A DNA stretch of 45,054 bases, from the NCBI GenBank assembly GCA_944322575.1, contig CALUPK010000015.1, forward strand, positions 1 to 45,054, written 5' to 3'. Positions 16,497-24,992 of this stretch are shown in pieces. This DNA is from an uncultured Bacteroidales bacterium (GTDB lineage: Bacteria > Bacteroidota > Bacteroidia > Bacteroidales > UBA932). A program made the position numbers and the translations under genes. The notes under the pieces were generated by a model. The model did no database searches. It was not told the origin of the DNA and saw nothing but the letters and a program-made list of their open reading frames with translations. Each line of letters starts with the position of its first letter. Positions within the stretch are counted from its first letter, which is position 1.

Positions 16497-18155
16497 TTAG
16501 TTGATCTTGGCAAATTCGATGTCATTCTCGGCACGTGCTGCGAGAGCCTCATCCTTGGAAGCAATCGCGAGAGCGGCTTTTGCAGCCTCTACATTACCCT
16601 GACGGGCAGCGATGATGGCCTTCAGGTAGTTCTTGCACTGGCACTGAGCGTCACCAAGAACTTTGGAGGCAGAAGCGAGGTCGTTTGTGAGAATGTCGGA
16701 GAGAGCCTCGTTGAATGAAGCGGCACCGTTCAGTTTGGCTGCAGCGTCAGCATAGTTGCCGTTGAGGATATCAACCACAGCGATATTGTACTGAGCCTCT
16801 TTAAGAGAAGACTTCTTGAAAGCTGCTACGGCTGCATCGTTGTTGCCCTTGCGGAGCTCTATGACACCGGCTGCATTGTTATAATAGGTGTTGTTCTTGT
16901 CGGATACACCTGCGAGAGCTTTCTCAGCATCAGCATTCTTGCCGAGGGCGAGGTATGCTACACCGAGGTTGATCTTGGCGCGGTCGCTGTTGAATTTCTC
17001 AACGGCCTTCTGGTAAACAGTAACCTTCTGGTTGGCGTCCTTCAGGAGAGAACCTGCACGGAGAAGAGCCTCCTCGTCGAGAATCTCGATGTTGTCGTTG
17101 ACGAGAGCTACGAGCTCGTCGTTGGTGTAGTTGGTGAACTCTACGTTGGCGATGAATCTTGCGCGACGGAGCTCAGGAAGGATGTCTTTCTTCAGGACAG
17201 TGTATACCTGAGACATGTTCTTGATCTCTCTCTCGCGTACGGCGGGATCGCTGTACATCTCGAGCACTCGGAGGATAAGGTCGCGGTCCTCGATGTTAGA
17301 GTTGGAGACGAGGGCCTTGAAGCCGTCCCAGTCCTCTTCTACATTGGTGGTGTTGACGTTGGTCTCAATGGCGATGTCCTTGTTGTTGATCTTCTTGTTG
17401 AAGGCGTCGCTTGCAGTCTTGGCACGTCTTGCGGACAGCTCGGCGTTGAAATCCTCTTTTCCGTCGGGTGAAGCGTAAGCTACGATGTCAGTGCTTACGA
17501 GCTCTCTGCGCTCATCAGCCTTGATGTTGGCGAGGAACTCCTGGAAAGCCTTGATCTCGTCGCTCTTCAGCTGGGAAGGACGTACTGTGGCGCTGTTGAT
17601 CAGATAGAGAATCTGAGCTTCGTTCTGCTCAGGGATAACTGCCTGATATGCGTCAGGAGCGTAGGCAAGGCTGCCGTCGGTCTTAACGAGCATATAGGTG
17701 GTGTTGGCACCGTCAGCTACCTTATAGGGAGCGGTGAAAGGAATTCTCTTGTCCTTGTGGATGACAGTCATTCTCAGTTCGAGGTGGGAATTCTCCATTC
17801 CTTCGGCATACTCATACTCGAAAGTCTTCTTGACGGAGCCGCCGGCTTCGGGAACCATCTCATAGTTCTCTGTTACGTCCTCGCCCTGAAGCATAACGGG
17901 GTCAAGAGCAACCTCACCACCGTTGTATACCAGTACGGGAACAACCTCTACTACTGCCTTGGGGTGGAAAAAGTCAGCGGGGAAATTGACAGTCACATCG
18001 GCTTTGATATTGCCTGCGACTACCTCAAGAACCTGGGGATTGCAGCTGACAGAAACTTCTTCGGCGCTTTCTGCCATCTTCTTAGGGCTACCGCAGGAGG
18101 TGGCTACGAACAGACCGGCTGCGGCGATCATAAGTACGTTAAAAATCTTTTTCAT
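16497..18155 (-). CDS. TPR-containing lipoprotein with an OmpA-like middle segment, Bacteroidales-type
   Basis: 552 residues. The signal peptide ends in a lipobox (VATSC, Cys21), so the mature protein is lipid-anchored. The middle part (about 180-330) contains LINSATVRPSQLKSDEIKAF and YASPDGKEDFNAELSARRA, which resembles the OmpA/MotB peptidoglycan-binding pattern in modified form. The C-terminal part (about 370-545) is rich in TPR-like helices (KINLGVAYLALGKNADAEKAL, EAQYNIAVVDILNGNYADAAAKL). I infer an outer-membrane scaffold or assembly role; the exact function is unknown. Codon use is milder than in the surrounding GC-rich genes (GAG, GCT and AAC frequent), as for a highly expressed envelope protein. 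Confidence 0.8.
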   Translation of the reverse strand: MKKIFNVLMIAAAGLFVATSCGSPKKMAESAEEVSVSCNPQVLEVVAGNIKADVTVNFPADFFHPKAVVEVVPVLVYNGGEVALDPVMLQGEDVTENYEMVPEAGGSVKKTFEYEYAEGMENSHLELRMTVIHKDKRIPFTAPYKVADGANTTYMLVKTDGSLAYAPDAYQAVIPEQNEAQILYLINSATVRPSQLKSDEIKAFQEFLANIKADERRELVSTDIVAYASPDGKEDFNAELSARRAKTASDAFNKKINNKDIAIETNVNTTNVEEDWDGFKALVSNSNIEDRDLILRVLEMYSDPAVREREIKNMSQVYTVLKKDILPELRRARFIANVEFTNYTNDELVALVNDNIEILDEEALLRAGSLLKDANQKVTVYQKAVEKFNSDRAKINLGVAYLALGKNADAEKALAGVSDKNNTYYNNAAGVIELRKGNNDAAVAAFKKSSLKEAQYNIAVVDILNGNYADAAAKLNGAASFNEALSDILTNDLASASKVLGDAQCQCKNYLKAIIAARQGNVEAAKAALAIASKDEALAARAENDIEFAKIN

Positions 18156-18203
18156 TTTAAATATTTTAAGATTGTTAAATTCCTATTTTTTCTAAAGTAA
18201 ACG

Positions 18204-18211
18204 CAAATATA
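18204..18211 (-). promoter_or_regulatory. -7 box (TATATTTG) of the TPR lipoprotein gene
   Basis: Exact consensus on the minus strand, followed by an AT-rich leader of roughly 40 nt. No clear -33 TTG. Confidence 0.6.
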
Positions 18212-18219
18212 ATAATTAT

Positions 18220-18251
18220 TTGAATTTTGATGATAAAAAATCATAACTTTG
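18220..18251 (+). promoter_or_regulatory. Promoter of the sigma-54 activator gene: TTG - 21 bp - TAACTTTG
   Basis: TTG at 18220-18222 and TAACTTTG at 18244-18251, with a 21-bp spacer. The ATG at 18257 is only five bases beyond the box, which decides the start (upstream ATG/TTG codons would lie in the promoter) and implies a leaderless message. Confidence 0.65.
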
Positions 18252-18256
18252 CGGAT

Positions 18257-19495
18257 ATGGAACTTGATGAGATAAAAAACCGTTTCGGAATCATAGGCAA
18301 TGATCCGAAGCTCAATAATGCCATTGATACTGCCATTCAGATAGCCGGTACCAATCTGTCTGTACTTATCACCGGAGAAAGCGGAGTGGGAAAGGAGGTG
18401 ATACCTAAGATTATACATGCTTTCAGCCCGAGAAAGCACAACAACTATATCGCCATCAACTGCGGTGCAATTCCGGAAGGAACCATTGAGTCGGAGCTTT
18501 TTGGACATGAGAAAGGCTCTTTCACAGGTGCTAATGAGGCGCGTAAAGGATACTTTGAAGTGGCGGACAAGGGTACCATTTTCTTAGATGAGGTAGGAGA
18601 GCTTCCGCTGTCCACCCAAGTGCGCCTGCTCAGGGTGCTTGAGTCAGGTGAGTTCATCCGAGTCGGCTCGTCCAAGGCCCAGAAGACGGATGTCCGTGTG
18701 ATAGCCGCCTCAAATGTCAACTTCATGCATGCCATCCATACCGGCCGGTTCCGTGAGGATTTGTATTACAGGCTCAATGCAGTACCGATATCCGTGCCCC
18801 CGCTGAGAGAACGCAAGGGAGACATACATCTTCTGTTTATGAAGTTTGCCCTTGACTTTGCGGACAAGTACAAGATGCCTGCGGTCCGTCTTACACCGGA
18901 GGCGAGGATTCTGCTCGAGAGCTACAGATGGCCCGGCAATGTCAGGCAGCTCAAGAATGTGGCGGAACAGATATCTGTCCTTGAAAGCAACCGTCAGATA
19001 TCAGTAGACGTTCTTAGGAACTATCTTCCGGCAGATGATCCGAACAATCTGCCTGTAAGGGGATGTGACAGCGGTACGGCAGGGAACATCCAGGACCGCG
19101 ATATCATCTTCAAGATGCTTTTCCAGCTCAGGGAAGAGGTGGATGAGCTGAAGTCAATGATGGGGAGGGGAGCGATAGTCGATTCTTCGTCCTCGGTGGC
19201 AGAGGTAAGGGCTCCGGTGCATACATTGCCGGCCAAGGTCTCCGATATGCCTGAGTTTCCCCATAAGTTTCCTAAAGAATATTCCATCACTGTCCCTGCG
19301 GCGGAAGTAGTGGAGGTAGAAAAAGAGAAAGAGCGGGAGGAACTTCCCCGTACGATTCAGGATGTGAGTGACGATATGATAAGAAGGGCGTTGGAAAAGC
19401 ATGAAGGGCGCAGGAAGGCGGCGGCCGCGGAGCTCGGTATATCCGAAAGGACTTTATATAGGAAAATAAAAGAATTGAAAATAAACGACAGATGA
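18257..19495 (+). CDS. Sigma-54 dependent activator (NtrC-type AAA+ and Fis HTH, no receiver)
   Basis: 412 residues from the ATG at 18257. The AAA+ domain starts almost at the N terminus: Walker A GESGVGKE (40-47), the sigma-54 contact loop GSFTGA (87-92), Walker B GTIFLDE (106-112) and arginine-finger region FREDLYYRLNAVPI. A linker of about 100 residues, rich in Val/Pro/Glu, leads to a Fis-type HTH (LEKHEGRRKAAAAELGISERTLYRKIKEL). With no receiver, GAF or PAS domain it is presumably controlled by level or by a partner, as PspF is. It overlaps lptE as ATGA. Confidence 0.93.
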   Translation: MELDEIKNRFGIIGNDPKLNNAIDTAIQIAGTNLSVLITGESGVGKEVIPKIIHAFSPRKHNNYIAINCGAIPEGTIESELFGHEKGSFTGANEARKGYFEVADKGTIFLDEVGELPLSTQVRLLRVLESGEFIRVGSSKAQKTDVRVIAASNVNFMHAIHTGRFREDLYYRLNAVPISVPPLRERKGDIHLLFMKFALDFADKYKMPAVRLTPEARILLESYRWPGNVRQLKNVAEQISVLESNRQISVDVLRNYLPADDPNNLPVRGCDSGTAGNIQDRDIIFKMLFQLREEVDELKSMMGRGAIVDSSSSVAEVRAPVHTLPAKVSDMPEFPHKFPKEYSITVPAAEVVEVEKEKEREELPRTIQDVSDDMIRRALEKHEGRRKAAAAELGISERTLYRKIKELKINDR

Positions 19496-20001
19496 TCAGA
19501 AGATTAAAAATACTGATGCTCGCAGCAGTAGCCTGTGCGGCTGTATCAGGTTGCGGAATATATTCGTTCTCAGGAACTTCTATACAGCCGGATGTCAAGA
19601 GCATCGCTGTTGAGTATTTTAAAAACAACGCGTTGAAGGTCAACCCGACCCTTGCCTCATCACTTTCAGATGCCCTTATAGACCAGTACAGGCGTCTGAC
19701 CAGCCTGCAGGTTCTTCCTGAGAACGGAGACATGAACGTATATGGGGAGATTACTTCCTACGATACCCGCCCTATGGCCGTGACGGCTGACGAGGTTGCT
19801 TCGCAGAACCGTCTGACTGTGACGGTAAAGATAACCTTCACCAACCGCCTGCATCCGGAAGAGGATTTTGAGAAATCTTTCTCTGCTTACGCAGACTATG
19901 ATTCCAACCAGCTTCTCGATGCCGTGGAGTCTTCTCTCTGCGATGAGATTATCGATATTTTAGTAGAGGACATTTTCAATGCTACAGTGGCAAACTGGTA
20001 A
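19492..20001 (+). CDS. lptE: LptE-like LPS-assembly lipoprotein
   Basis: 169 residues with a lipoprotein signal (VSGCGIYSFSG, Cys21). The body fits the Bacteroidota LptE family: SIAVEYFKNNALKVNPTLASSLSDALIDQYRRLTSL, then GEITSYDTRPMAVTADEVASQNRLTVTVKITF and a C-terminal helix with LDAVESSLCDEIIDILVEDIFNATVANW. LptE plugs the LptD barrel and helps deliver LPS to the outer leaflet. Its start overlaps the activator gene stop, and a TPR-like gene and secG follow with 4-nt gaps. Confidence 0.87.
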   Translation: MIRRLKILMLAAVACAAVSGCGIYSFSGTSIQPDVKSIAVEYFKNNALKVNPTLASSLSDALIDQYRRLTSLQVLPENGDMNVYGEITSYDTRPMAVTADEVASQNRLTVTVKITFTNRLHPEEDFEKSFSAYADYDSNQLLDAVESSLCDEIIDILVEDIFNATVANW

Positions 20002-20005
20002 AGTT

Positions 20006-20614
20006 ATGGAGACGTTCAGCCTTAAAGATTACACGATACCGGAAATTGAGAAGCTGTTAGAGGCTTCTCCTTGGTTTGCAATAGCCCGGAAAGAACTGTT
20101 TCTTAAGATGTCTGCAATGGGAGAGGAGTACCGCAGGGACGCCCTTCACAGGACGGTACTGTATCTCTATCCGGAGTACAGTGTGTTCAGAGAGGGCTAT
20201 GTTCTGTCCTCGGCGGCGCTTGTCGAGGAGCGTGAGAAGCGGGCTTCCGAGCAGGTGTATGAGCTGGATTTTACGCCGATGGATGAGCCCCGGACACCAG
20301 CGCCTCAGTCAGCAACCGGTGAATCCCGTAGGGAAATTTATGTAGTAGGCGGAGATTATTTCCTGCCAGAGGAGTTGAAAAACGTTCAGAATCAGGATAT
20401 CACGACGTTGCAGTCTAAGCCGGAGCCTATAATGACCGGAGACAGTTCGGAGTTTACAGACGAGGCATATTACACAGAGACACTTGCGAGAATCTATGCC
20501 GATCAGGAACTGTATGACAGGGCAAATGAGGTATATGAGAAACTTATTTTGCTATATCCGGAAAAAAGTGCTTACTTTGCAGCCCTTAAAAACGATATAA
20601 AGAAACATTTGTAA
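20006..20614 (+). CDS. Conserved protein with C-terminal TPR-like hairpin, function unknown
   Basis: 202 residues from the ATG at 20006; an upstream frame extension would overlap lptE by 23 nt. There is no signal peptide. The N-terminal part (IPEIEKLLEASPWFAIARKELFLKM) is helical, a Pro/Gln-rich middle follows, and the C terminus (YYTETLARIYADQELYDRANEVYEKLILLYPEKSAYFAALKNDIKKHL) is one TPR-like unit. Position between lptE and secG suggests an envelope-biogenesis role, but that is inference. Confidence 0.8.
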   Translation: METFSLKDYTIPEIEKLLEASPWFAIARKELFLKMSAMGEEYRRDALHRTVLYLYPEYSVFREGYVLSSAALVEEREKRASEQVYELDFTPMDEPRTPAPQSATGESRREIYVVGGDYFLPEELKNVQNQDITTLQSKPEPIMTGDSSEFTDEAYYTETLARIYADQELYDRANEVYEKLILLYPEKSAYFAALKNDIKKHL

Positions 20615-20618
20615 AGTT

Positions 20619-20975
20619 ATGTTCATAGCTATTTTGATTTTGATTATCATCGCGAGCCTCCTGCTCACCTTCGTAGTACTGATTCAGAACTCCAAGGGTG
20701 GCGGACTTGCCGCCAACTTCGCAGCCGGCAACCAGACATTCGGCGTGCGCCAGACAGCTGACTTTCTCGAGAAAGCCACATGGACACTTGCCATCATCAT
20801 ACTTGCCCTGTGTATTCTGGCAACAGCCTTCACTCCTTCCCGCAGACAGGGTGACAATGCCGTTCTCCAGAGACTTGAGCAGACCGGCACCAACACAGGT
20901 GCGCCTGAGTTCCCCACCGCTCTTCCCGGAGGTGAGGCTGCTCCCGTTGATCCTGTAGAGGCTCCCGCCGAGTAG
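20619..20975 (+). CDS. secG: Preprotein translocase subunit SecG
   Basis: 118 residues with two membrane helices (about 3-23 and 55-75) and the SecG hallmark LIQNSKGGGLAANFA...FGVRQTADFLEKATW. A hydrophilic, acidic C-terminal tail ends in PAE. It is part of SecYEG. The start is 4 nt after the previous stop, and a terminator follows. Confidence 0.94.
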   Translation: MFIAILILIIIASLLLTFVVLIQNSKGGGLAANFAAGNQTFGVRQTADFLEKATWTLAIIILALCILATAFTPSRRQGDNAVLQRLEQTGTNTGAPEFPTALPGGEAAPVDPVEAPAE

Positions 20976-21002
20976 ACGGACAAGGCCGTAGAAAAAGAAA
21001 AT

Positions 21003-21040
21003 AAGCCTGCCACGCGCCGTACGTGTGTGGCAGGCTTTTT
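21003..21040 (+). terminator. Intrinsic terminator after secG
   Basis: Perfect 11-bp stem AAGCCTGCCAC / GTGGCAGGCTT with T run. The reverse strand also carries A/T flanks, so it may serve the PspC gene only weakly. Confidence 0.88.
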
Positions 21041-21057
21041 CATATACCGCAGAATAC

Positions 21058-22578
21058 TTACCTTAATTCCTCTACTATCTTGAGGAACCGGCTGGAGCAG
21101 TATTCGAAGTTGCTGTCGAACTCGTGCTGTACAGGTTCACGGACGATCACGCAGGTCCCTTTTCTGAGGAAGACGCGCATCTGCCGGTCAATGTCCGTAG
21201 TACGGATATCGGACGAGAAGATAATCGGCTCTATCCTCAGTGTGCGGCTGTCTGCGTCGAAGCTCCAGTATCTGCTGCTTTTCTTCTCGGTCAGGTCATT
21301 CAGGTTCATGCCATCGGTCACATACTTGGCATAGGAAACGACCTTGGAGACGGAGTCTCTGGCGGTGCCTACATACAGGTCAGGATAGATTACAAGGCAG
21401 GGGTCGGAGCCATTCTTGCCCATGTAGAGCAGGTCGTAGCTGTTGCGGCCGGCATCGACGAGGACATCGAAATCCTTCCATTGGGAACATCCGGCGAATT
21501 CTATGAACAGGGTGTCCCTGACGGGCAGCCGGCTTTCATGGATAGAGCAGTCCATGCTCCTGACGGTCGACAGGCTGCCTGCGGAAACCCCGATAAGACC
21601 TAACAGTGACACTACCCATACAATGAAGATGATGAGTCCGGGTTTCCATCTCGGAGACTTTAGCCTGAAGAGTATAAGTATGCCGGCGTACAGCAGACCT
21701 ATGAACGGCAGAATGACGGTGATGCAGGTAAGGACGGATATCAGTACGGATACCCATGCGGGGGCGTCGGTAATCACTGAGAGGAACCACGATGTTCCGA
21801 ATGCGTGCAGTCCGTTCCAGATGCCGATGCCGAAGACTGCCAGGAGCGAAGCGGCGCAGCCGGCCATGCCGGTGAGGAAAAACAGTGCGCCGAATATGAT
21901 GCCGAAGCATCTTCCCAAGGCCTTCCAGAAGCCGCCGGTGCTCCTTACGCCTTCCTTTACGCCTCGGCTTACCTTTCTACTGACGTCCTTAGCCTCTTTT
22001 TCCACGGTTTTCTGGATATTCTTCAGGGATACGGAGCCTCCCTTCATGTTGTAGCGCTGCTCGACCGTGCGGGCCTCGGGCATTGAAATCCACAGAATGA
22101 CGTATGCAAACATGCCTAATACCGACATGCCCCAGCCCCAGTCCGCGAAAACCTCCAGCCAGAAAAAGAAGAATACCCAGACAGCGAAGGCGATACGGAA
22201 TATCAGGGGATCTACGGAAAAATAGGCTCCGAGACCTCCGCATACGCCTCCAAGGATTTTATTGTCCGGGTCGCGGAACACTCTCTTCCTATTCCGGGGC
22301 TGGTCTCCGCTTTCGGCTTCTGAGTCGAAGTCTTCCGGACGTCCCAGGATGTCGATGATCTCCTGTACGGTCTCCGGCGGCACTACTTTGTCCCGGTATC
22401 CTCTTTCGGACAGGAGCTCTGCTATCCTGGACTCTATCTCGGAGAGTATCTCTCCGCAGTTGGGGCTGCTCTCATAGTGTATCTGCAGCCTTTCCAAATA
22501 GTCCCGCATCAGTTCATGCGCGTCCTGTTCCAAGGTAAACGCTATGTTGGCGATGCTGACTTTCACTACTTTTTGCAT
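21058..22578 (-). CDS. PspC-domain membrane protein (long paralogue)
   Basis: 506 residues. An N-terminal cytoplasmic segment (1-95) has a short conserved pattern also found in the neighbouring 201-residue PspC protein (ERLQIHYESSPNCGEILSEIESRIAELL). The PspC domain is at about 95-170 (RVFRDPDNKILGGVCGGLGAYFSVDPLIFRIAF). Several further membrane helices follow (about 215-330). The last part (from about 355) is a soluble domain with CSQWKDFDVLVDAGRNSYDLLYMG. Likely in envelope-stress or membrane-integrity response by analogy to PspC. Gene order PspC, PadR, PspC with gaps of 11 and 30 nt indicates one operon. Confidence 0.87.
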   Translation of the reverse strand: MQKVVKVSIANIAFTLEQDAHELMRDYLERLQIHYESSPNCGEILSEIESRIAELLSERGYRDKVVPPETVQEIIDILGRPEDFDSEAESGDQPRNRKRVFRDPDNKILGGVCGGLGAYFSVDPLIFRIAFAVWVFFFFWLEVFADWGWGMSVLGMFAYVILWISMPEARTVEQRYNMKGGSVSLKNIQKTVEKEAKDVSRKVSRGVKEGVRSTGGFWKALGRCFGIIFGALFFLTGMAGCAASLLAVFGIGIWNGLHAFGTSWFLSVITDAPAWVSVLISVLTCITVILPFIGLLYAGILILFRLKSPRWKPGLIIFIVWVVSLLGLIGVSAGSLSTVRSMDCSIHESRLPVRDTLFIEFAGCSQWKDFDVLVDAGRNSYDLLYMGKNGSDPCLVIYPDLYVGTARDSVSKVVSYAKYVTDGMNLNDLTEKKSSRYWSFDADSRTLRIEPIIFSSDIRTTDIDRQMRVFLRKGTCVIVREPVQHEFDSNFEYCSSRFLKIVEELR

Positions 22579-22608
22579 TTTTATAAATTTTAAAAAATTT
22601 AAAAACGT

Positions 22609-22947
22609 CTATCTGTCCCTGAGAAGTCGGATGGTTTCCACTATCTCCTGCCAGGCGGAGTCCATCTCGGCGAGGGCCTGGCGTCCCTTGTCGGTAATCT
22701 GGTAGTATTTGCGGGGCGGTCCCTGGGGGGATTCCTCCCAGCGGTAAGTGAGCAGTCCCTGGTTCTTCTGACGGATCAGCAGGGGATAGATGGTGCCCTC
22801 GACCACTATCATCCGGGCTTCCTTGAGCTCCGAGAGGATGGAGGAGGCGTAGGAGTCCTTCTTGCTGAGGATACTGAGAATGCAGTATTCGAGGACTCCG
22901 CGCCGCATCTGGGTCTTTACGTTCTCTACGTTGTTCATTACATCCAT
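22609..22947 (-). CDS. PadR-family transcriptional regulator
   Basis: 112 residues with the PadR winged helix: RRGVLEYCILSILSKKDSYASSILSELKEA, then VEGTIYPLLIRQKNQGLLTYRWEESPQGPPRKYYQITDKGRQAL, matching the family in the wing region. It lies between two PspC genes and presumably represses this operon. The ATG at 22947 is preceded by a strong Shine-Dalgarno (AGGAGG), rare in Bacteroidota. Confidence 0.93.
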   Translation of the reverse strand: MDVMNNVENVKTQMRRGVLEYCILSILSKKDSYASSILSELKEARMIVVEGTIYPLLIRQKNQGLLTYRWEESPQGPPRKYYQITDKGRQALAEMDSAWQEIVETIRLLRDR

Positions 22948-22954
22948 GGCGGTA

Positions 22955-22960
22955 CCTCCT
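22955..22960 (-). promoter_or_regulatory. Strong Shine-Dalgarno AGGAGG before padR
   Basis: AGGAGG seven bases upstream of the ATG at 22947, overlapping the stop codon of the upstream PspC gene. Perfect SD sites are uncommon in Bacteroidota, which usually rely on AT-rich leaders, so it probably supports reinitiation of translation. Confidence 0.6.
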
Positions 22961-23564
22961 AATGATTTTCAGTGTTGTAGAATCTGCGCATATTCTCGGC
23001 CGTGACCGGGAGACCGTGCATCCGGCATTTTTCCGCGCTGGTACGGGCGGCCGGGACGGCTATCCAGAGGATGAGGTAGATCCAGCCTCCGAAGGAGCCG
23101 AAGAGGAAGAGGCAGACAAACAGAATGCGGATGACCAGCACGTCAACGTCGAAGTAGCAGGCCAGGCCGGATGCTACACCGCCTATGACGTGGTGGTCCT
23201 TGTCGCGGTAGAGTTTCCTGACGGGACGGTTCTCACGGCCTGAGTGCCAGTATTCGCCGGAGTTGCCGCTTCCTCCTGAACTGCTGAAGCCGGCGTCTCC
23301 CGGTATTTCCGAGCCGTCGGGCATACCGAGCTGGGCGATGACCCGCTCTACGAGAGAGATATCCACGACCTCCTGACGGGAGGACATGGATTCGGTGAAG
23401 ATCTCAGCGATACGCATTTCTAAGTCGTCCATGACCTCTTTGGTCTGGTAGCCCATGCCGGTTTTGGAGCGGAATGCGTTGAGATAAGAGCTGAGACGGT
23501 CGAAGGCGTCCTCGTCGATGACGAAGCTGCGGCCTCCGATACCTACATTGAGAACTTGTTTCAT
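22959..23564 (-). CDS. PspC-domain membrane protein (short paralogue)
   Basis: 201 residues: N-terminal segment (MKQVLNVGIGGRSFVIDEDAFDRLSSYLNAF, DDLEMRIAEIFTE), a Gly/Ser-rich linker (about 90-108) and a PspC domain (KLYRDKDHHVIGGVASGLACYFDVDVLVIRILFV) with membrane segments at about 145-170. It shares the layout of the longer paralogue 0.4 kb downstream. First gene of the operon, with a consensus -7 box 37 nt upstream of the ATG. Confidence 0.9.
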   Translation of the reverse strand: MKQVLNVGIGGRSFVIDEDAFDRLSSYLNAFRSKTGMGYQTKEVMDDLEMRIAEIFTESMSSRQEVVDISLVERVIAQLGMPDGSEIPGDAGFSSSGGSGNSGEYWHSGRENRPVRKLYRDKDHHVIGGVASGLACYFDVDVLVIRILFVCLFLFGSFGGWIYLILWIAVPAARTSAEKCRMHGLPVTAENMRRFYNTENH

Positions 23565-23601
23565 AACTTTACTATTGTATGGTGTTGATTATTCTGCAAT
23601 G

Positions 23602-23609
23602 CAAATATA
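23602..23609 (-). promoter_or_regulatory. -7 box (TATATTTG) of the PspC-PadR operon
   Basis: Exact consensus on the minus strand, with a leader of about 35 nt. No exact TTG at 19-21 bp. Confidence 0.55.
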
Positions 23610-23681
23610 TGTAAAATTTTTATTACCTTGTATCACAAAGTACATAAAATATAAAAAAACTTTGCGTCATGCAGGATGCTG

Positions 23682-24353
23682 TCAGCGCTGAAGACGGTTG
23701 AAGAGCATGCCGACGTAGAGGCGGGGACCGTTGGTGAAGTCGTTCTGACAGCCGGTGGCGTTGAGGAGCCAGTCGGCCTTCAGGACGAGGCTGAGCTTGG
23801 GGGTGAGGGCGACTTCCATGCCGAGGAAAGGGGCAATGGCCATGAAGGCATACTTGTGCATGGCGGCCTGAGGCTCTATGACGAAGTCCCCGGTGCCTCC
23901 CTGAGCGATGATGTGGTTCTTGACCCCGCCGCCGCCGATGAGGCAGCCTATGAAGGGGTGTACCCGGCCCTCGGTGCGGCGGATGTAGTCCACTATGATG
24001 CCGCCCCAGCCGGTATGGGCGTAGGAGGGGGAGGGAGCGTATCTGACATTGGAACTGTGGCCCTCGGTCCCGATGCGGAGCATGTCGGTGGGCGTGCCGA
24101 AGGCGAACTTGACGTGACCGCCGATACCGAAGGCTGCGCCTCTGATCTGCATTGTCCCCAAGGACTGGGATGCAGTGGAGTAGAGTTCGAACGGACGGCT
24201 TTGGATGTAGCCGCTGTGCAGCATCATGCCGCCGGTGTAGCCGCGGAAGCGGAAATCGGGGCTGTCGGTTCTGCCGGAGGCAATGGTATTCAAGGGTGCG
24301 GTCAGCAGGAGGACTGCAGTAAGTGCAGCGGTCAGCAGTGGTCTCGTCTTCAT
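23682..24353 (-). CDS. Probable outer-membrane beta-barrel protein, family not recognised
   Basis: 223 residues from the ATG at 24353 (a longer frame adds nine residues but overlaps a likely -7 box). Signal peptide MKTRPLLTAALTAVLLLTAPLNTIASG. The body has alternating Gly/aromatic strands (FRFRGYTGGMMLHSGYIQS, GGHVKFAFGTPTDMLRIGTEG, FIGCLIGGGGVKNHII) and ends LYVGMLFNRLQR with no terminal Phe, as in small transmembrane barrels. Role unknown. It is on the same strand as the LuxR-type regulator six kb-scale neighbours upstream, with 33 nt between its ATG and that gene's stop. Confidence 0.65.
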   Translation of the reverse strand: MKTRPLLTAALTAVLLLTAPLNTIASGRTDSPDFRFRGYTGGMMLHSGYIQSRPFELYSTASQSLGTMQIRGAAFGIGGHVKFAFGTPTDMLRIGTEGHSSNVRYAPSPSYAHTGWGGIIVDYIRRTEGRVHPFIGCLIGGGGVKNHIIAQGGTGDFVIEPQAAMHKYAFMAIAPFLGMEVALTPKLSLVLKADWLLNATGCQNDFTNGPRLYVGMLFNRLQR

Positions 24354-24368
24354 ACGGGAAATTTGCCG

Positions 24369-24376
24369 CGAAGATA
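24369..24376 (-). promoter_or_regulatory. Possible -7 box (TATCTTCG) of the barrel protein gene
   Basis: One mismatch to TAnnTTTG (C for T), 15 nt before the ATG at 24353. No -33 element recognised. Confidence 0.35.
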
Positions 24377-24386
24377 GCAAAATTTC

Positions 24387-24992
24387 CTATTCTACCGAGG
24401 CCGGGTCGATCAGGTTGTTCAGGAGGGCGTAGACCGTCAGGCCGGCGACGGTCTTGATGCCGGTCTTGCGGGTGATGTTCTTGCGGTGGGTGATGACGGT
24501 GTAGATCGAGAGGTGGAAGCGGTCGGCTATCTCCTTGTTGAGCATGCCCTGGGCCACGCAGACCAGAATCTCTTTCTCACGGGCGGAGAGTTCCTCCCGG
24601 TTCTCGGTCCGGGGTCCGCCGGCTGACTGCGCCAGTGAGTTCCGGAGCTTGCTGATGACGGCCGCCGGGGTGTCGTAGATGCTGATGGTCTCGTCGTAGC
24701 TCTTTATGGTCTCGTCGTCCGTGACGGCCGTCGGGGCGGCTATCACCGCGGCGTCGGTCAGGTCGGAGATGCGGCTGCGGCCTGCCGGGCGGGAGGCGAA
24801 GTCGAAGATTATGGGGTCTACGATCACGATGTCCGTCATGCTGTCCCGGACCGTTGCCTCGTTCTCGCGGGAGAGGTCGGTCAGCACGGTCTCGACGGTG
24901 AAGCCTCCGTGCTCCTCGAGTATGGAGGTGATGCCGCGGGCGATGATCCGCGACGGGGTTATGAGCAGTATTTTCTTCTTTGTCACTGACAT
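24387..24992 (-). CDS. LuxR-type regulator with degenerate receiver
   Basis: 201 residues. The C-terminal HTH (about 133-190: LSAREKEILVCVAQGMLNKEIADRFHLSIYTVITHRKNITRKTG) is a clear NarL/LuxR type. The N-terminal part has the receiver fold outline but the acidic pair is replaced (LLITPSR), and the Lys of the active site is not evident. A potential phospho-acceptor remains (IVIVDP, Asp59). The receiver may thus be unphosphorylated and respond to another cue. Its start overlaps the hemerythrin gene stop by 10 nt, implying coupled translation and shared function. Confidence 0.85.
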   Translation of the reverse strand: MSVTKKKILLITPSRIIARGITSILEEHGGFTVETVLTDLSRENEATVRDSMTDIVIVDPIIFDFASRPAGRSRISDLTDAAVIAAPTAVTDDETIKSYDETISIYDTPAAVISKLRNSLAQSAGGPRTENREELSAREKEILVCVAQGMLNKEIADRFHLSIYTVITHRKNITRKTGIKTVAGLTVYALLNNLIDPASVE

